Below, one piece after another: positions 1 to 6,659 of a stretch of 6,822 nucleotides of DNA (positions are counted from its first letter, which is position 1; each line of letters begins with the position of its first letter). The notes under the pieces were generated by a model. It was not told the origin of the DNA. It saw only the letters and a list, made by a program, of their open reading frames with translations, and made no database searches. Location: assembly GCA_000437755.1 (NCBI GenBank), contig FR900185.1, forward strand, positions 90,543 through 97,364, given 5' to 3'. The position numbers and the translations under genes are program-made. Source of the DNA: Roseburia sp. CAG:303. GTDB taxonomy: Bacteria > Bacillota > Clostridia > Lachnospirales > Lachnospiraceae.

Positions 1-496
1 ATGGCACATGATAAATTTCCGCCAGTTCCGTTCCGATGGAATTTAACAGCGGTGCATTTTTTAACGGACTAATGGATAATGTCGTGGTAAAGAAATCAAA
101 CCCTTTCTCTTCCGCCAGTTTTGCGGCATATTCCAGTCTCAGGCGGAAACACTTTTCACATCTTCTTCCGCCTTCTTTTTCTTTCTCCAGCCCTTTAATC
201 CTGCTGTAAAAATCATCCGGTGTATACTCTGTGTCCATAAAAGAAACCGGATAACGTACCGGCAGGCTCTGTATAAGCCGTCTCTGCTCTTCAATCCGGT
301 ACTTATATTCGCTCTCCGGAAAAATATTCGGATTATAATATAGAACCGTAATCCTGAAATAGTCCGACAGATATTCGAGCACATAGCTGCTGCATGGTGC
401 ACAGCAGCTATGCAGCAGTAATGATGGTACTTTTCCCTCTTTCTGAAGTTCTTTGATCAGGTCTTCCATTTCTTTCTGATAATTTCTCTTGTTCAT
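1..496 (-). CDS. queH: Epoxyqueuosine reductase QueH (3' end cut off by window edge)
   Basis: QueH reduces epoxyqueuosine to queuosine, the last step in making the Q base at the wobble position of GUN-anticodon tRNAs; it is the non-homologous replacement for QueG and carries an Fe-S cluster. I translated 165 codons from the ATG at 496. The family signature is intact: LLLHSCCAPCSSYVLEYL (C31, C32, C35), then YYNPNIFP, then a second cysteine pair RRCEKCFRLRL (C113, C116), and FDFFTTTLSISPLKN at 133-147. The C-terminus lies outside the window. The start is 4 nt after the Nudix stop and has only a weak purine-rich upstream region, so translation is probably coupled to the Nudix gene. A perfect hairpin covers the C31-C35 codons (382-412). 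Family assignment is near certain; cluster ligation by these cysteines is from family knowledge. Confidence 0.95.
   Translation of the reverse strand, partial: MNKRNYQKEMEDLIKELQKEGKVPSLLLHSCCAPCSSYVLEYLSDYFRITVLYYNPNIFPESEYKYRIEEQRRLIQSLPVRYPVSFMDTEYTPDDFYSRIKGLEKEKEGGRRCEKCFRLRLEYAAKLAEEKGFDFFTTTLSISPLKNAPLLNSIGTELAEIYHVP
382..412 (-). repeat. Perfect 11-bp inverted repeat (9-nt loop) inside queH
   Basis: On the plus strand CATAGCTGCTG (382-392) is followed by 9 nt and then its exact reverse complement CAGCAGCTATG (402-412). In the mRNA this gives an 11-bp stem with a 9-nt loop, lying 85-115 nt downstream of the queH start codon. It encodes the His-Ser-Cys-Cys-Ala-Pro-Cys-Ser-Ser-Tyr stretch. 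No U-run follows, so it is not an intrinsic terminator. It could be an incidental result of Ser/Cys codon choice (AGC/TGC against GCA/GCT) or a real mRNA structure. Confidence 0.85.
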
Positions 497-500
497 AGTC

Positions 501-953
501 TTAAAAATACTTTCTGCTTCCCCATAAATTTCTCTTTTTCAAATCCAGATATTCAGAATAAGCACGCTCTAAAATCTGTTTCTCATTGGAAAACTTCAAA
601 AGATGATATGCCTCAATATATTTATAATATCCTGAATCCTGAAAATATTCCTCGCGTTGTGGCTTGCTGTAATAACTGTCAGCCATCATCAGATACCAGT
701 GAACGTCTTTTTCTACAATATCTTCCGGAGTAGAAAATGTATACTGACTTTTCCCGATATACTTGATTACTGAAGCACTTACACCGCTTTCCTCGCGGAC
801 TTCCCGCAGGGCTGTTTCTTTATATTCCTCACCAGCCTCCACTGTCCCTTTCGGCAGTACCCATCCTTCATATTTATTTCTGATATTTTTATAAAGGACC
901 AATATCTTACCTCGAAAAATCACCACACCGCCACAGCTTGTTGCTTTTATCAT
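501..953 (-). CDS. Nudix hydrolase
   Basis: This is a 150-residue Nudix-family pyrophosphohydrolase, which would cleave a nucleoside diphosphate linked to another moiety using divalent metal. The Nudix box is perfect: G36-x5-E42-x7-R50-E51-V52-R53-E54-E55-S56-G57-V58, preceded by the usual CGGVVIF strand and the W-x-LPKG turn (W31-G36). The EKDVHWYLM strand around residues 81-89 recalls MutT/Ap4A-hydrolase-like members, but the substrate cannot be read from sequence. About 40 residues of helical, charged C-terminus (ILERAYSEYLDLKK and onward) extend past the core. The start is fixed by AGGAGG at 963-968, 9 nt upstream of the ATG. It follows a 62-nt spacer with a likely promoter and is the first gene of a nudix-queH unit; its stop is 4 nt before queH. 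Confidence 0.93.
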   Translation of the reverse strand: MIKATSCGGVVIFRGKILVLYKNIRNKYEGWVLPKGTVEAGEEYKETALREVREESGVSASVIKYIGKSQYTFSTPEDIVEKDVHWYLMMADSYYSKPQREEYFQDSGYYKYIEAYHLLKFSNEKQILERAYSEYLDLKKRNLWGSRKYF

Positions 954-962
954 GTTGCATTT

Positions 963-968
963 CCTCCT
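963..968 (-). promoter_or_regulatory. Shine-Dalgarno of the Nudix gene
   Basis: AGGAGG on the minus strand with 9 nt to the ATG at 953. A second ATG at 960 is out of frame and only 2 nt from this site, so 953 is the start. Confidence 0.85.
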
Positions 969-987
969 GACTCGGTGTGTTTTACCT

Positions 988-1002
988 GTTATATAGTATA
1001 AC
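988..1002. repeat. Small perfect palindrome overlapping a -10 element
   Basis: GTTATA-CTA-TATAAC on the minus strand is a perfect 6-bp inverted repeat around a 3-nt centre. It overlaps the proposed -10 box of the nudix-queH promoter (995-1000), so it could be a small operator, or simply an AT-rich coincidence. It is too weak and lacks the U-run needed for a terminator. Confidence 0.5.
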
Positions 1003-1023
1003 TTATTTTTTCTTACTAATCAA
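995..1023 (-). promoter_or_regulatory. Probable sigma-A promoter for nudix-queH
   Basis: On the minus strand TTGATT (1018-1023; 4 of 6 to TTGACA) is followed by exactly 17 nt and TATACT (995-1000; 5 of 6 to TATAAT). The spacer is A-rich. The -35 box overlaps the last codons and the stop of the PBP gene; the transcript would start near 988, giving a leader of about 35 nt before the Nudix start. No terminator is visible between the PBP stop and this promoter, so read-through from the upstream operon is also likely. Confidence 0.6.
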
Positions 1024-2494
1024 GAACTTTCAGAACCTGTCCGGCGATGGTAACTGCTGGTGCCGGATAAGTACCATCCGGTATATTTTCAGTCACTACT
1101 ACGATCGTATAATTTTCTTTGGTATCTTTCTGCTCTGCAAATCCGATAAACCAGGAATTTGAATTTCTCTCACTATCAATTTCTGCAGTTCCCGTTTTTC
1201 CGTATACCATAAGATTTGCATACTGGTTTAACCTTGTTGCTGTTCCATATTTTATTACAGAAGCCATATAAGTCTTTAACTTTTCTGCCATCTCCGGCTC
1301 AAATAATTCTTTGTATTCCTTTGCCGGATATTTTTTTATTTCTTTTCCCGCATCATTCTGCACCGATTCAACCAGACGTGGTTTCATTGCCGTTCCACCA
1401 TTTGCAATAGCACTTACAAGAATGGCCGCATGCATGGGAGATATCAGTGTTTCACCCTGTCCGAACATGGTCTGTGCTTTTACAAAATCAGAATCACTTT
1501 CCTGGAGTTTAAAGGAACTTTTTCCGGACTGTAGTTTTACAGGCAATTCCTTTCCAAAGAGCAGTTCACTGCAGGTTTCCTGAAATTTCTTAACAGAGAG
1601 AGTTTTTCCAATATTTACAAACGAACAGTTACAGGAATACGCAAACGAATTCATAAGGCTTACTGTACCATGTGATTTTCCATTATTACAGTTAATAGTA
1701 TTTCCGTCTACTTCTATACTTCCGGTACAGTCATAGGAATAATTCTCCTCATCACCGCCTTCTTTTAAATATTCATACAGGGTAATGAGTTTAAAGACAG
1801 ATCCTGGTGTATACAATCCCTGTGTTGCACGATTTAATAATACGGAAGAACCATCCGCATTAATCTCATCCCAGTTCTCAGAAACCGTGTTCGGGTTATA
1901 ATCCGGTCCTGAAACCATTGCTTTAACAGCTCCGGTTTTGCTGTTCATTACAATTACCGCCCCATCATAGCCATCCAGTGCATTGTATGCTGCGGCCTGT
2001 ATCTCACTGTCCAGTGTGGTGATCAGGCTGTCGCCGGCATCCTTCTTTCCGCTGAAATCATTGATAATCTTCGTCATTGCTCCGGTATTGGAAGAAAGCA
2101 GTTCAAAATTATACGCAGATTCCAGTCCGTACTGTCCCTGTCCGATACTTCCGACTACATGACAATATTCTTCGCTATATGGATAGTAACGGTACTCTTC
2201 TCCATTCGAATCCGTCGAGGTCGTTGCCAGAAGTTTATTATCAGAGGAATAAATATTTCCACGCGTGACGGATTTTGCCAGGAGATTCTGCAGTTTATTA
2301 TAGGGATTATTAATCAGCTCCCTGCTGGAATATCCCGCAAAATATGCAAAATAAACAGCAAGAATCAAGAACAGTCCCATAAATATATATGTGGCAGTAA
2401 GAATATCTTTATTCAGTTTTTTTGTATTGTTTTTTTTCGGTTCCAGAGATTTTTCCGGTTTCTCCGGTATTTTCTTTAATTTCTTTTCCATCAT
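1016..2494 (-). CDS. Class B penicillin-binding protein (PbpA-like transpeptidase)
   Basis: This membrane-anchored D,D-transpeptidase crosslinks peptidoglycan together with the SEDS partner encoded just upstream. Numbered from the ATG at 2494 (492 aa): a Lys-rich cytoplasmic tail (1-31), one membrane span (about 33-55), the class B opening RGNIYSSDNKLLA (about 79-91), and a GLESAYN segment. The transpeptidase domain has all three catalytic motifs: S232-V-F-K235 (TPGSVFK), S287-C-N289, and K433-T-G (YGKTGTAE). The short N-terminal part and total length match actinobacterial PbpA (about 490 aa) better than the larger PBP2/FtsI proteins. The start was chosen because AGGGG lies 10 nt upstream of ATG 2494; a longer in-frame extension would need a TTG at 2521 without a suitable site. 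ATG 2491 is a possible alternative. The gene overlaps the SEDS gene by 86 nt. Confidence 0.93.
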   Translation of the reverse strand: MMEKKLKKIPEKPEKSLEPKKNNTKKLNKDILTATYIFMGLFLILAVYFAYFAGYSSRELINNPYNKLQNLLAKSVTRGNIYSSDNKLLATTSTDSNGEEYRYYPYSEEYCHVVGSIGQGQYGLESAYNFELLSSNTGAMTKIINDFSGKKDAGDSLITTLDSEIQAAAYNALDGYDGAVIVMNSKTGAVKAMVSGPDYNPNTVSENWDEINADGSSVLLNRATQGLYTPGSVFKLITLYEYLKEGGDEENYSYDCTGSIEVDGNTINCNNGKSHGTVSLMNSFAYSCNCSFVNIGKTLSVKKFQETCSELLFGKELPVKLQSGKSSFKLQESDSDFVKAQTMFGQGETLISPMHAAILVSAIANGGTAMKPRLVESVQNDAGKEIKKYPAKEYKELFEPEMAEKLKTYMASVIKYGTATRLNQYANLMVYGKTGTAEIDSERNSNSWFIGFAEQKDTKENYTIVVVTENIPDGTYPAPAVTIAGQVLKVLD

Positions 2495-3779
2495 AAATAT
2501 TGAACCCCTGTATAATTGCAAACATTAATAGTGTCGATACCAGCGAACTGCCTCCGTAACTGATCAGCGGCAGTGTAACACCGGTGGACGGAATCAGCTT
2601 TACCGCACCGCCAACCGTCAAAAATACCTGAATTCCATAGATGACTGCCATTCCAAAACAGGTCAGTTTATAAAAATGATCACTGCATTTGAACGCAATT
2701 CTTATCATAATGACAAAAGTATGGAAACATAACAGGAGCAGTGCTAATGCGAAAAATCCGCCCATCTCTTCTGAAATGGCAGAAAAGATGAAATCCTGTT
2801 CCACAACCGGAATATAATTCGGATTTCCGTCATACAATCCCATACCAAAAAACGAACCGGTTCCGATTGCAAAGATGGACTGGGCGATCTGATATCCGTT
2901 ATTATCAATAATATCCCATGGATTCAGCCATGCCGCAACTCTCACCTGCACATGGGAGAACAGCAGATATGCAATTCCGGCAGCCACACATCCGGCAAGC
3001 AGTCCCGCAGGCAGGATAATTTTCTTTCCCGTAGCCACATAGACCATGAACAGATATGCCACCGAGAAAATCAATGCACTTCCCAAATCTTTTGACAATA
3101 CCAGAATAATGATATGGACGCCGCACAGAACAGACGTAATTACCACATTTTTAATATCTGCCCTGCGGTACAGCATCCCGGCAATAAACATCGGATAGGT
3201 AATTTTGATAAACTCTGACGGCTGCACGGAAATAAATCCGAAACTCAGGGATAATTTCGCACCATAGGTAACATTCCCGATAACCAGTACAATGAGCAGC
3301 AGCAGTATGCCAAATGCCGCATAGGAATAATAATAATTCCGGAAGAATTTAACTTTGGAAATGATATAGGGAACGATCAATGTAATCACTAGTGTAACCG
3401 CTCCCATTACAAACTGACGCAGTGCCTTTGTGTAAGAAATTCTCAGCAGAATCAGAGATCCAATAGAAAACATCAGCCAGATATTCATCAACAGAAATTT
3501 ATTTGATTTCGGATATATTTTACAGTAAATGAATACAATAACCAACATAACAATATAGCTGACCAGGCAAAGCACCAGTGCATTGATGGACTTTGTCTTC
3601 AGCCATGTTGTTATGGTATACATCATATAAATCACGGAAATAATAATCCCTTCATAATAGAACAGCTTTCTTTTTCCGGCTTTGCTGATATTTCCCATTG
3701 ATAAGAAAGCAATTATCATATAGATACATATCAGAATGATGGATAAATATCTTGTTGCTGCTGAAAACACATCTGTCAT
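2409..3779 (-). CDS. SEDS-family peptidoglycan glycosyltransferase (FtsW/RodA/SpoVE)
   Basis: This polytopic membrane protein would polymerise lipid II into glycan strands (456 aa). SEDS hallmarks are all visible: the YGAKLSLSFGFISVQPSEFIKI segment with Q186-P-S-E189 and K192, SKDLGSALIF (D231), the large extracellular loop NPWDIIDNNGYQIAQS (D289/D292, near the expected catalytic Asp) leading to QDFIFSAISEEMG, and the C-terminal signature IPSTGVTLPLISYGGSS (396-412). About three membrane spans (residues 9-88) precede the canonical SEDS core, as in mycobacterial RodA, so RodA-like is my preference over FtsW or SpoVE, though the role is not proven. The C-terminal tail (429-456) is hydrophilic and Lys/Glu-rich. 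Start: ATG 3779 with AGGAG at 3790-3794, 10 nt upstream and inside the end of the U32 gene, whose stop is 2 nt away. Translation is likely coupled at both ends. Confidence 0.94.
   Translation of the reverse strand: MTDVFSAATRYLSIILICIYMIIAFLSMGNISKAGKRKLFYYEGIIISVIYMMYTITTWLKTKSINALVLCLVSYIVMLVIVFIYCKIYPKSNKFLLMNIWLMFSIGSLILLRISYTKALRQFVMGAVTLVITLIVPYIISKVKFFRNYYYSYAAFGILLLLIVLVIGNVTYGAKLSLSFGFISVQPSEFIKITYPMFIAGMLYRRADIKNVVITSVLCGVHIIILVLSKDLGSALIFSVAYLFMVYVATGKKIILPAGLLAGCVAAGIAYLLFSHVQVRVAAWLNPWDIIDNNGYQIAQSIFAIGTGSFFGMGLYDGNPNYIPVVEQDFIFSAISEEMGGFFALALLLLCFHTFVIMIRIAFKCSDHFYKLTCFGMAVIYGIQVFLTVGGAVKLIPSTGVTLPLISYGGSSLVSTLLMFAIIQGFNIYDGKEIKENTGETGKISGTEKKQYKKTE
2505..2509 (-). promoter_or_regulatory. 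Shine-Dalgarno that sets the PBP start
   Basis: AGGGG on the minus strand, inside the 3' part of the SEDS gene and 10 nt before ATG 2494. It supports an internal start for the PBP and an 86-nt overlap; no other ATG upstream in that frame competes. Confidence 0.65.
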
Positions 3780-3781
3780 AC

Positions 3782-6175
3782 CTATAAAACTCCTCTCTTA
3801 AAATGCCCTTTCGTGTATCCTCTCTGTATTTCCGTTCCATTTCCTTTCCCGGTAAACAGATCCATGATATTTTTACACTGTTCTGCTGTTTCTGTCGTAA
3901 ACGAAAATCTTACAGACAAAGGGCGGATTTCTCTCCAGTCTTTCTCATCTTCAAGCAGCCATAAAACTTCCGGATAATACAGAATATTGTAACAGTATCT
4001 GCACACGGTATGAACAGTAAGATTCTGTCCCTTCCGATCTGTCAGTCTGATATTTTCCGTTTTTCCATCACAACGGCTGCCGGTTTTCTTAATACATCCG
4101 GCAGAAAACATTACCGGTATTGCACCGTAAATTTCCAGTTCTGCTGACGCATCACAAAATCCTGCCAGTTCCCTGTGATTCAATTCTTTAGAACATACGT
4201 TTTCATCTATGCCAAGACTTTTCAAATATTCCTTTGTTCTCCGGTTATAGCAGTAAATCTGGCTGTCAGATATTATGTTTTTCCCGGAAATACTTGCTTC
4301 CTGCTCTTTTAACCAGAAGAAAGATTCCAGATTTCTTACCAGAAAACCTGACACTCTATCGGACTTCATGAGTTCCAGATATACCTCCATCTTTTTTTCC
4401 GTTTCCCCGCGGAAAATATAGGGAAGTGCAAGGTAAATACCGGCACTGCCGTTCAGGAGAAGTTCTCTTAACTGTGGAACGTCAAATTCTGCCAGTTCCA
4501 CATAGATTCTCGTGACTGAAGGATGGTCTGAAATACAGCGGTACTGTTCCATGCTGGAAACCAATACGGACACGGCAGGCTCCCTGTCCTTTTTATCCTC
4601 CAGTTCTTCCATCCATTCCTGCTTTTGCGGAAGAACCGCATCCCTTCTCTGATAAGAGGCTGACAGCTCCTGTCTGAGTGTTTCAAAAGCATTTCTTCTT
4701 AATGCTTTTAATTCTCCCACCGGAACAAAAATATCCTCTCCCACATGAAGTTTTAAGTTTTTAAATACAAACCCGGAAGTTCCGGTCTGCATCATCTTCT
4801 TACAGATATCTTCTTCAATCAGCGGCCTGCTCTGTGCCTTCTGCACAACTGCCCCGTATTCTGTAATCTCCGTATCCAGACAGCGGATGGTAAGTGATGC
4901 TTTTTCGCCCTCACAGAATATGGCTTCGCCGCATACACTTATCGTATCTTCCGGCTGCAGATAATTTGCATTTAATTCATCAATCAATGCATTATTTCTT
5001 ATTCTTGCCACTTCCATGGAACGCAGTGCGGATTCCTTCAGGGACTGTGCATCCTGAAAACGGTTCCGGATACGGAGAATTTCTCCCGGAGCCATCGGCT
5101 GGCCAAGTGTATAATTAAAGGATGCGTTTTTTACATCAAATTCCAGCACATCGCCTTTATTCAATGTTTCCGTTATTCTGACGGCTATGTTCTGTCTATT
5201 CAGTTCCGTTATCAATCCGACTGCCACACCACAGTGATTCGGCCGGTCGATGGACATCATGTCTTTGGAATTATGTCTGATATAGTATCCATCCGTAAAT
5301 CCGCCCCTGTTATAAATATCCTTCAATTGTAGAATATCCGCTTCCTCAACGTGATAATGCTCCCTGCCTTTTTCCAGATACAAATCCACATATTTCCGGT
5401 ACATCCTTGTCACACTTGCCACATATTCCGGTTTCTTCATTCTTCCCTCTACTTTCAGGGAATATACCCCGCTGTCAAGGATATCCGGGAGCAGTGACAG
5501 GGTACATAAATCTTTGGGACTGAGAAGATATTTCTTCCCTTTTATGCCATCAGTTTCATAGGCAAGCCTGCATGGCTGTGCACACCGCCCGCGGTTTCCG
5601 CTTCTTCCTCCGATCATGCTGCTTAACAGACACTGGCCGGAATAGCAGTAACACAACGCACCATGCACAAAACTTTCAATTTCCAGTCCGGTTGCCTGGT
5701 AAATCCTGTTGATTTCCTCCAGGGAAAGTTCCCTCGCCGTTACAATCCTTGTAACTCCAAGCCGTTTTAATTCCCTGCCAAAATATGGTCCTGTCACATT
5801 CATCTGGGTGCTGGCATGAACTGGAAGGGACGGAAAATATTCCCGGATAAACTTCAACACACCGAGATCCTGTACAATAACAGCATCCAGTCCATGCTCA
5901 TATGCCGGCAGCAGATACGGATACAAATCCTGCTCCAGTTCCTGCTCTTTTAACAGGGTATTGATGGTAAGATAAAACTTTTTTCCATGCAGATGGGCAT
6001 AATCAATCGCATCCAGAAGTTCATCCCCGGAGAAATTAACCGCCGAAGCCCTTGCCCCGAACATTGCCCCTCCGGCATAAACAGCATCCGCTCCTGCCAG
6101 AAAAGCAGCTTTCATACATTCAAAAGAACCTGCCGGAGCTAGAATCTCCGCCTTCTGTGCCGTAGTACTATTCAT
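3782..6175 (-). CDS. U32 family 'peptidase', long form; probable Fe-S RNA-modification enzyme
   Basis: U32 proteins were named as collagenase-like peptidases, but characterised members (RlhA, TrhP, UbiU/UbiV) act in hydroxylation of RNA or ubiquinone and the Ubi proteins bind 4Fe-4S clusters. Numbered from ATG 6175 (797 aa): N-terminal U32 barrel (about 8-205) with ILAPAGS, GADAVYAGG, HASTQMN (120-126), TARELS and the family signature ESFVHGALCYCYSGQCLLSS (167-186); C175, C182, C198 and possibly C224 are cluster-ligand candidates. SLKVEGRMKKPEYV follows (239-252). Residues about 380-505 look like the DUF3656 region found in RlhA. Residues about 535-730 form a second, degenerate U32-like half with C694, C702, C725 and C728. 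It is longer than E. coli RlhA (about 650 aa). Start: ATG 6175 overlaps the zapA stop (ATGAATAG) and has purine-rich AGGA/AAGGAG at 6184-6194; an upstream in-frame GTG at 6226 is rejected. RlhA-like activity is inference. Confidence 0.92.
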   Translation of the reverse strand: MNSTTAQKAEILAPAGSFECMKAAFLAGADAVYAGGAMFGARASAVNFSGDELLDAIDYAHLHGKKFYLTINTLLKEQELEQDLYPYLLPAYEHGLDAVIVQDLGVLKFIREYFPSLPVHASTQMNVTGPYFGRELKRLGVTRIVTARELSLEEINRIYQATGLEIESFVHGALCYCYSGQCLLSSMIGGRSGNRGRCAQPCRLAYETDGIKGKKYLLSPKDLCTLSLLPDILDSGVYSLKVEGRMKKPEYVASVTRMYRKYVDLYLEKGREHYHVEEADILQLKDIYNRGGFTDGYYIRHNSKDMMSIDRPNHCGVAVGLITELNRQNIAVRITETLNKGDVLEFDVKNASFNYTLGQPMAPGEILRIRNRFQDAQSLKESALRSMEVARIRNNALIDELNANYLQPEDTISVCGEAIFCEGEKASLTIRCLDTEITEYGAVVQKAQSRPLIEEDICKKMMQTGTSGFVFKNLKLHVGEDIFVPVGELKALRRNAFETLRQELSASYQRRDAVLPQKQEWMEELEDKKDREPAVSVLVSSMEQYRCISDHPSVTRIYVELAEFDVPQLRELLLNGSAGIYLALPYIFRGETEKKMEVYLELMKSDRVSGFLVRNLESFFWLKEQEASISGKNIISDSQIYCYNRRTKEYLKSLGIDENVCSKELNHRELAGFCDASAELEIYGAIPVMFSAGCIKKTGSRCDGKTENIRLTDRKGQNLTVHTVCRYCYNILYYPEVLWLLEDEKDWREIRPLSVRFSFTTETAEQCKNIMDLFTGKGNGTEIQRGYTKGHFKRGVL

Positions 6176-6641
6176 TCTTCTCTTCCTGCTCCTTCTTTCT
6201 GCCATCCTCGTTTTCCTGAAGCTCACGGTCCATCAGTTCCATTGCACTTTCCAGTTCCGCTGACAGATGCCTGTTCTCTTTTTCCTTTGATTCCATCTGT
6301 CTGTGGAGTTCTTCGAGTTCCTGCTCCAACGTATCAATCCGTAGTCTTGCCGTTACCAGTTCATGCTTTACATCGTATAACTGTCTGTCCCTGGATTCCG
6401 AATCCGTCTGGATGGATTCCGCCTGATTCTTTGCCTTAAAATAATCATCCGCAATATTGATATCCAGCAGGACATTTTTCATCTCCTGGCTTAATCTGGA
6501 ATAATTTTCCTCGGCCGCAAATGAATTTATCTTTTTATTTACATAAGTTGCTATTTTCTGAAGATATTCCGGACTCTCATATCCGCTTAGCCGGTATACC
6601 TTTCCGTTTATAATTACTTCTGCATCGTTTTTTGTAGACAT
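6168..6641 (-). CDS. zapA: Cell division protein ZapA, long coiled-coil form
   Basis: ZapA binds FtsZ in the cytoplasm and promotes bundling of Z-ring filaments. The N-terminal ZapA domain is clear: VIINGKVYRLSGYESPEYLQKIATYVNKKI (9-38), then a helix with NVLLDINIADDYFKAKNQ (56-72). From about residue 85 to 145 the protein is a highly charged heptad-like coiled coil (LRIDTLEQELEELHRQMESK), ending in a Glu/Lys tail. At 157 aa it is clearly longer than B. subtilis ZapA (about 85 aa), the extra being coiled coil. Start: ATG 6641 has GGAGG at 6647-6651, 5 nt upstream. An in-frame TTG at 6653 overlaps that site and is not used. The gene is 18 nt after ruvB and shares 8 nt with the U32 gene, so it is within the same operon. 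Confidence 0.9.
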   Translation of the reverse strand: MSTKNDAEVIINGKVYRLSGYESPEYLQKIATYVNKKINSFAAEENYSRLSQEMKNVLLDINIADDYFKAKNQAESIQTDSESRDRQLYDVKHELVTARLRIDTLEQELEELHRQMESKEKENRHLSAELESAMELMDRELQENEDGRKKEQEEKNE

Positions 6642-6646
6642 ACTAT

Positions 6647-6651
6647 CCTCC
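6647..6651 (-). promoter_or_regulatory. Shine-Dalgarno that sets the zapA start
   Basis: GGAGG in TTGGAGGATAGTATG on the minus strand, 5 nt before the ATG at 6641. It overlaps the TTG (6651-6653) that would otherwise extend the reading frame by four codons, ruling that codon out as the start. Confidence 0.85.
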
Positions 6652-6659
6652 AAAGTTCT

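Noticed and set aside
139..402. Minus-strand open frame of 87 codons
   Set aside because: It lies entirely inside queH in another frame; the queH frame carries the conserved CCxxC and CxxC motifs, this one shows no family features.
988..1012. Palindrome next to a T-run (1005-1012) as an intrinsic terminator
   Set aside because: The stem is only 6 bp and AT-rich, and the T-run is on the plus strand where no gene ends; for the minus-strand operon the run is upstream and reads as A.
977..2479. Several plus-strand open frames of 61-106 codons opposite the PBP gene
   Set aside because: They are antisense to a gene with intact catalytic motifs, have low-complexity composition, and show no domain features.
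2495..2521. Longer PBP N-terminus beginning at a TTG at 2521
   Set aside because: The added residues are not family-like and would have the AGGGG ribosome binding site inside the coding region; ATG 2494 fits that site.
3782..6175. Secreted collagenase/virulence protease reading of the U32 gene
   Set aside because: No signal peptide is present, the cysteine signature fits the Fe-S enzyme branch, and the context is housekeeping; the peptidase name is historical.
6176..6226. Longer U32 N-terminus beginning at a GTG at 6226
   Set aside because: The extra 17 residues are Arg-rich, unlike the family start, and overlap deep into zapA; ATG 6175 forms a normal 8-nt stop/start overlap.
6391..6420. 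Repeated GGATTCC words in zapA, including GGATTC-C-GAATCC
   Set aside because: Short and within ordinary coding sequence; no further copies or spacing pattern.
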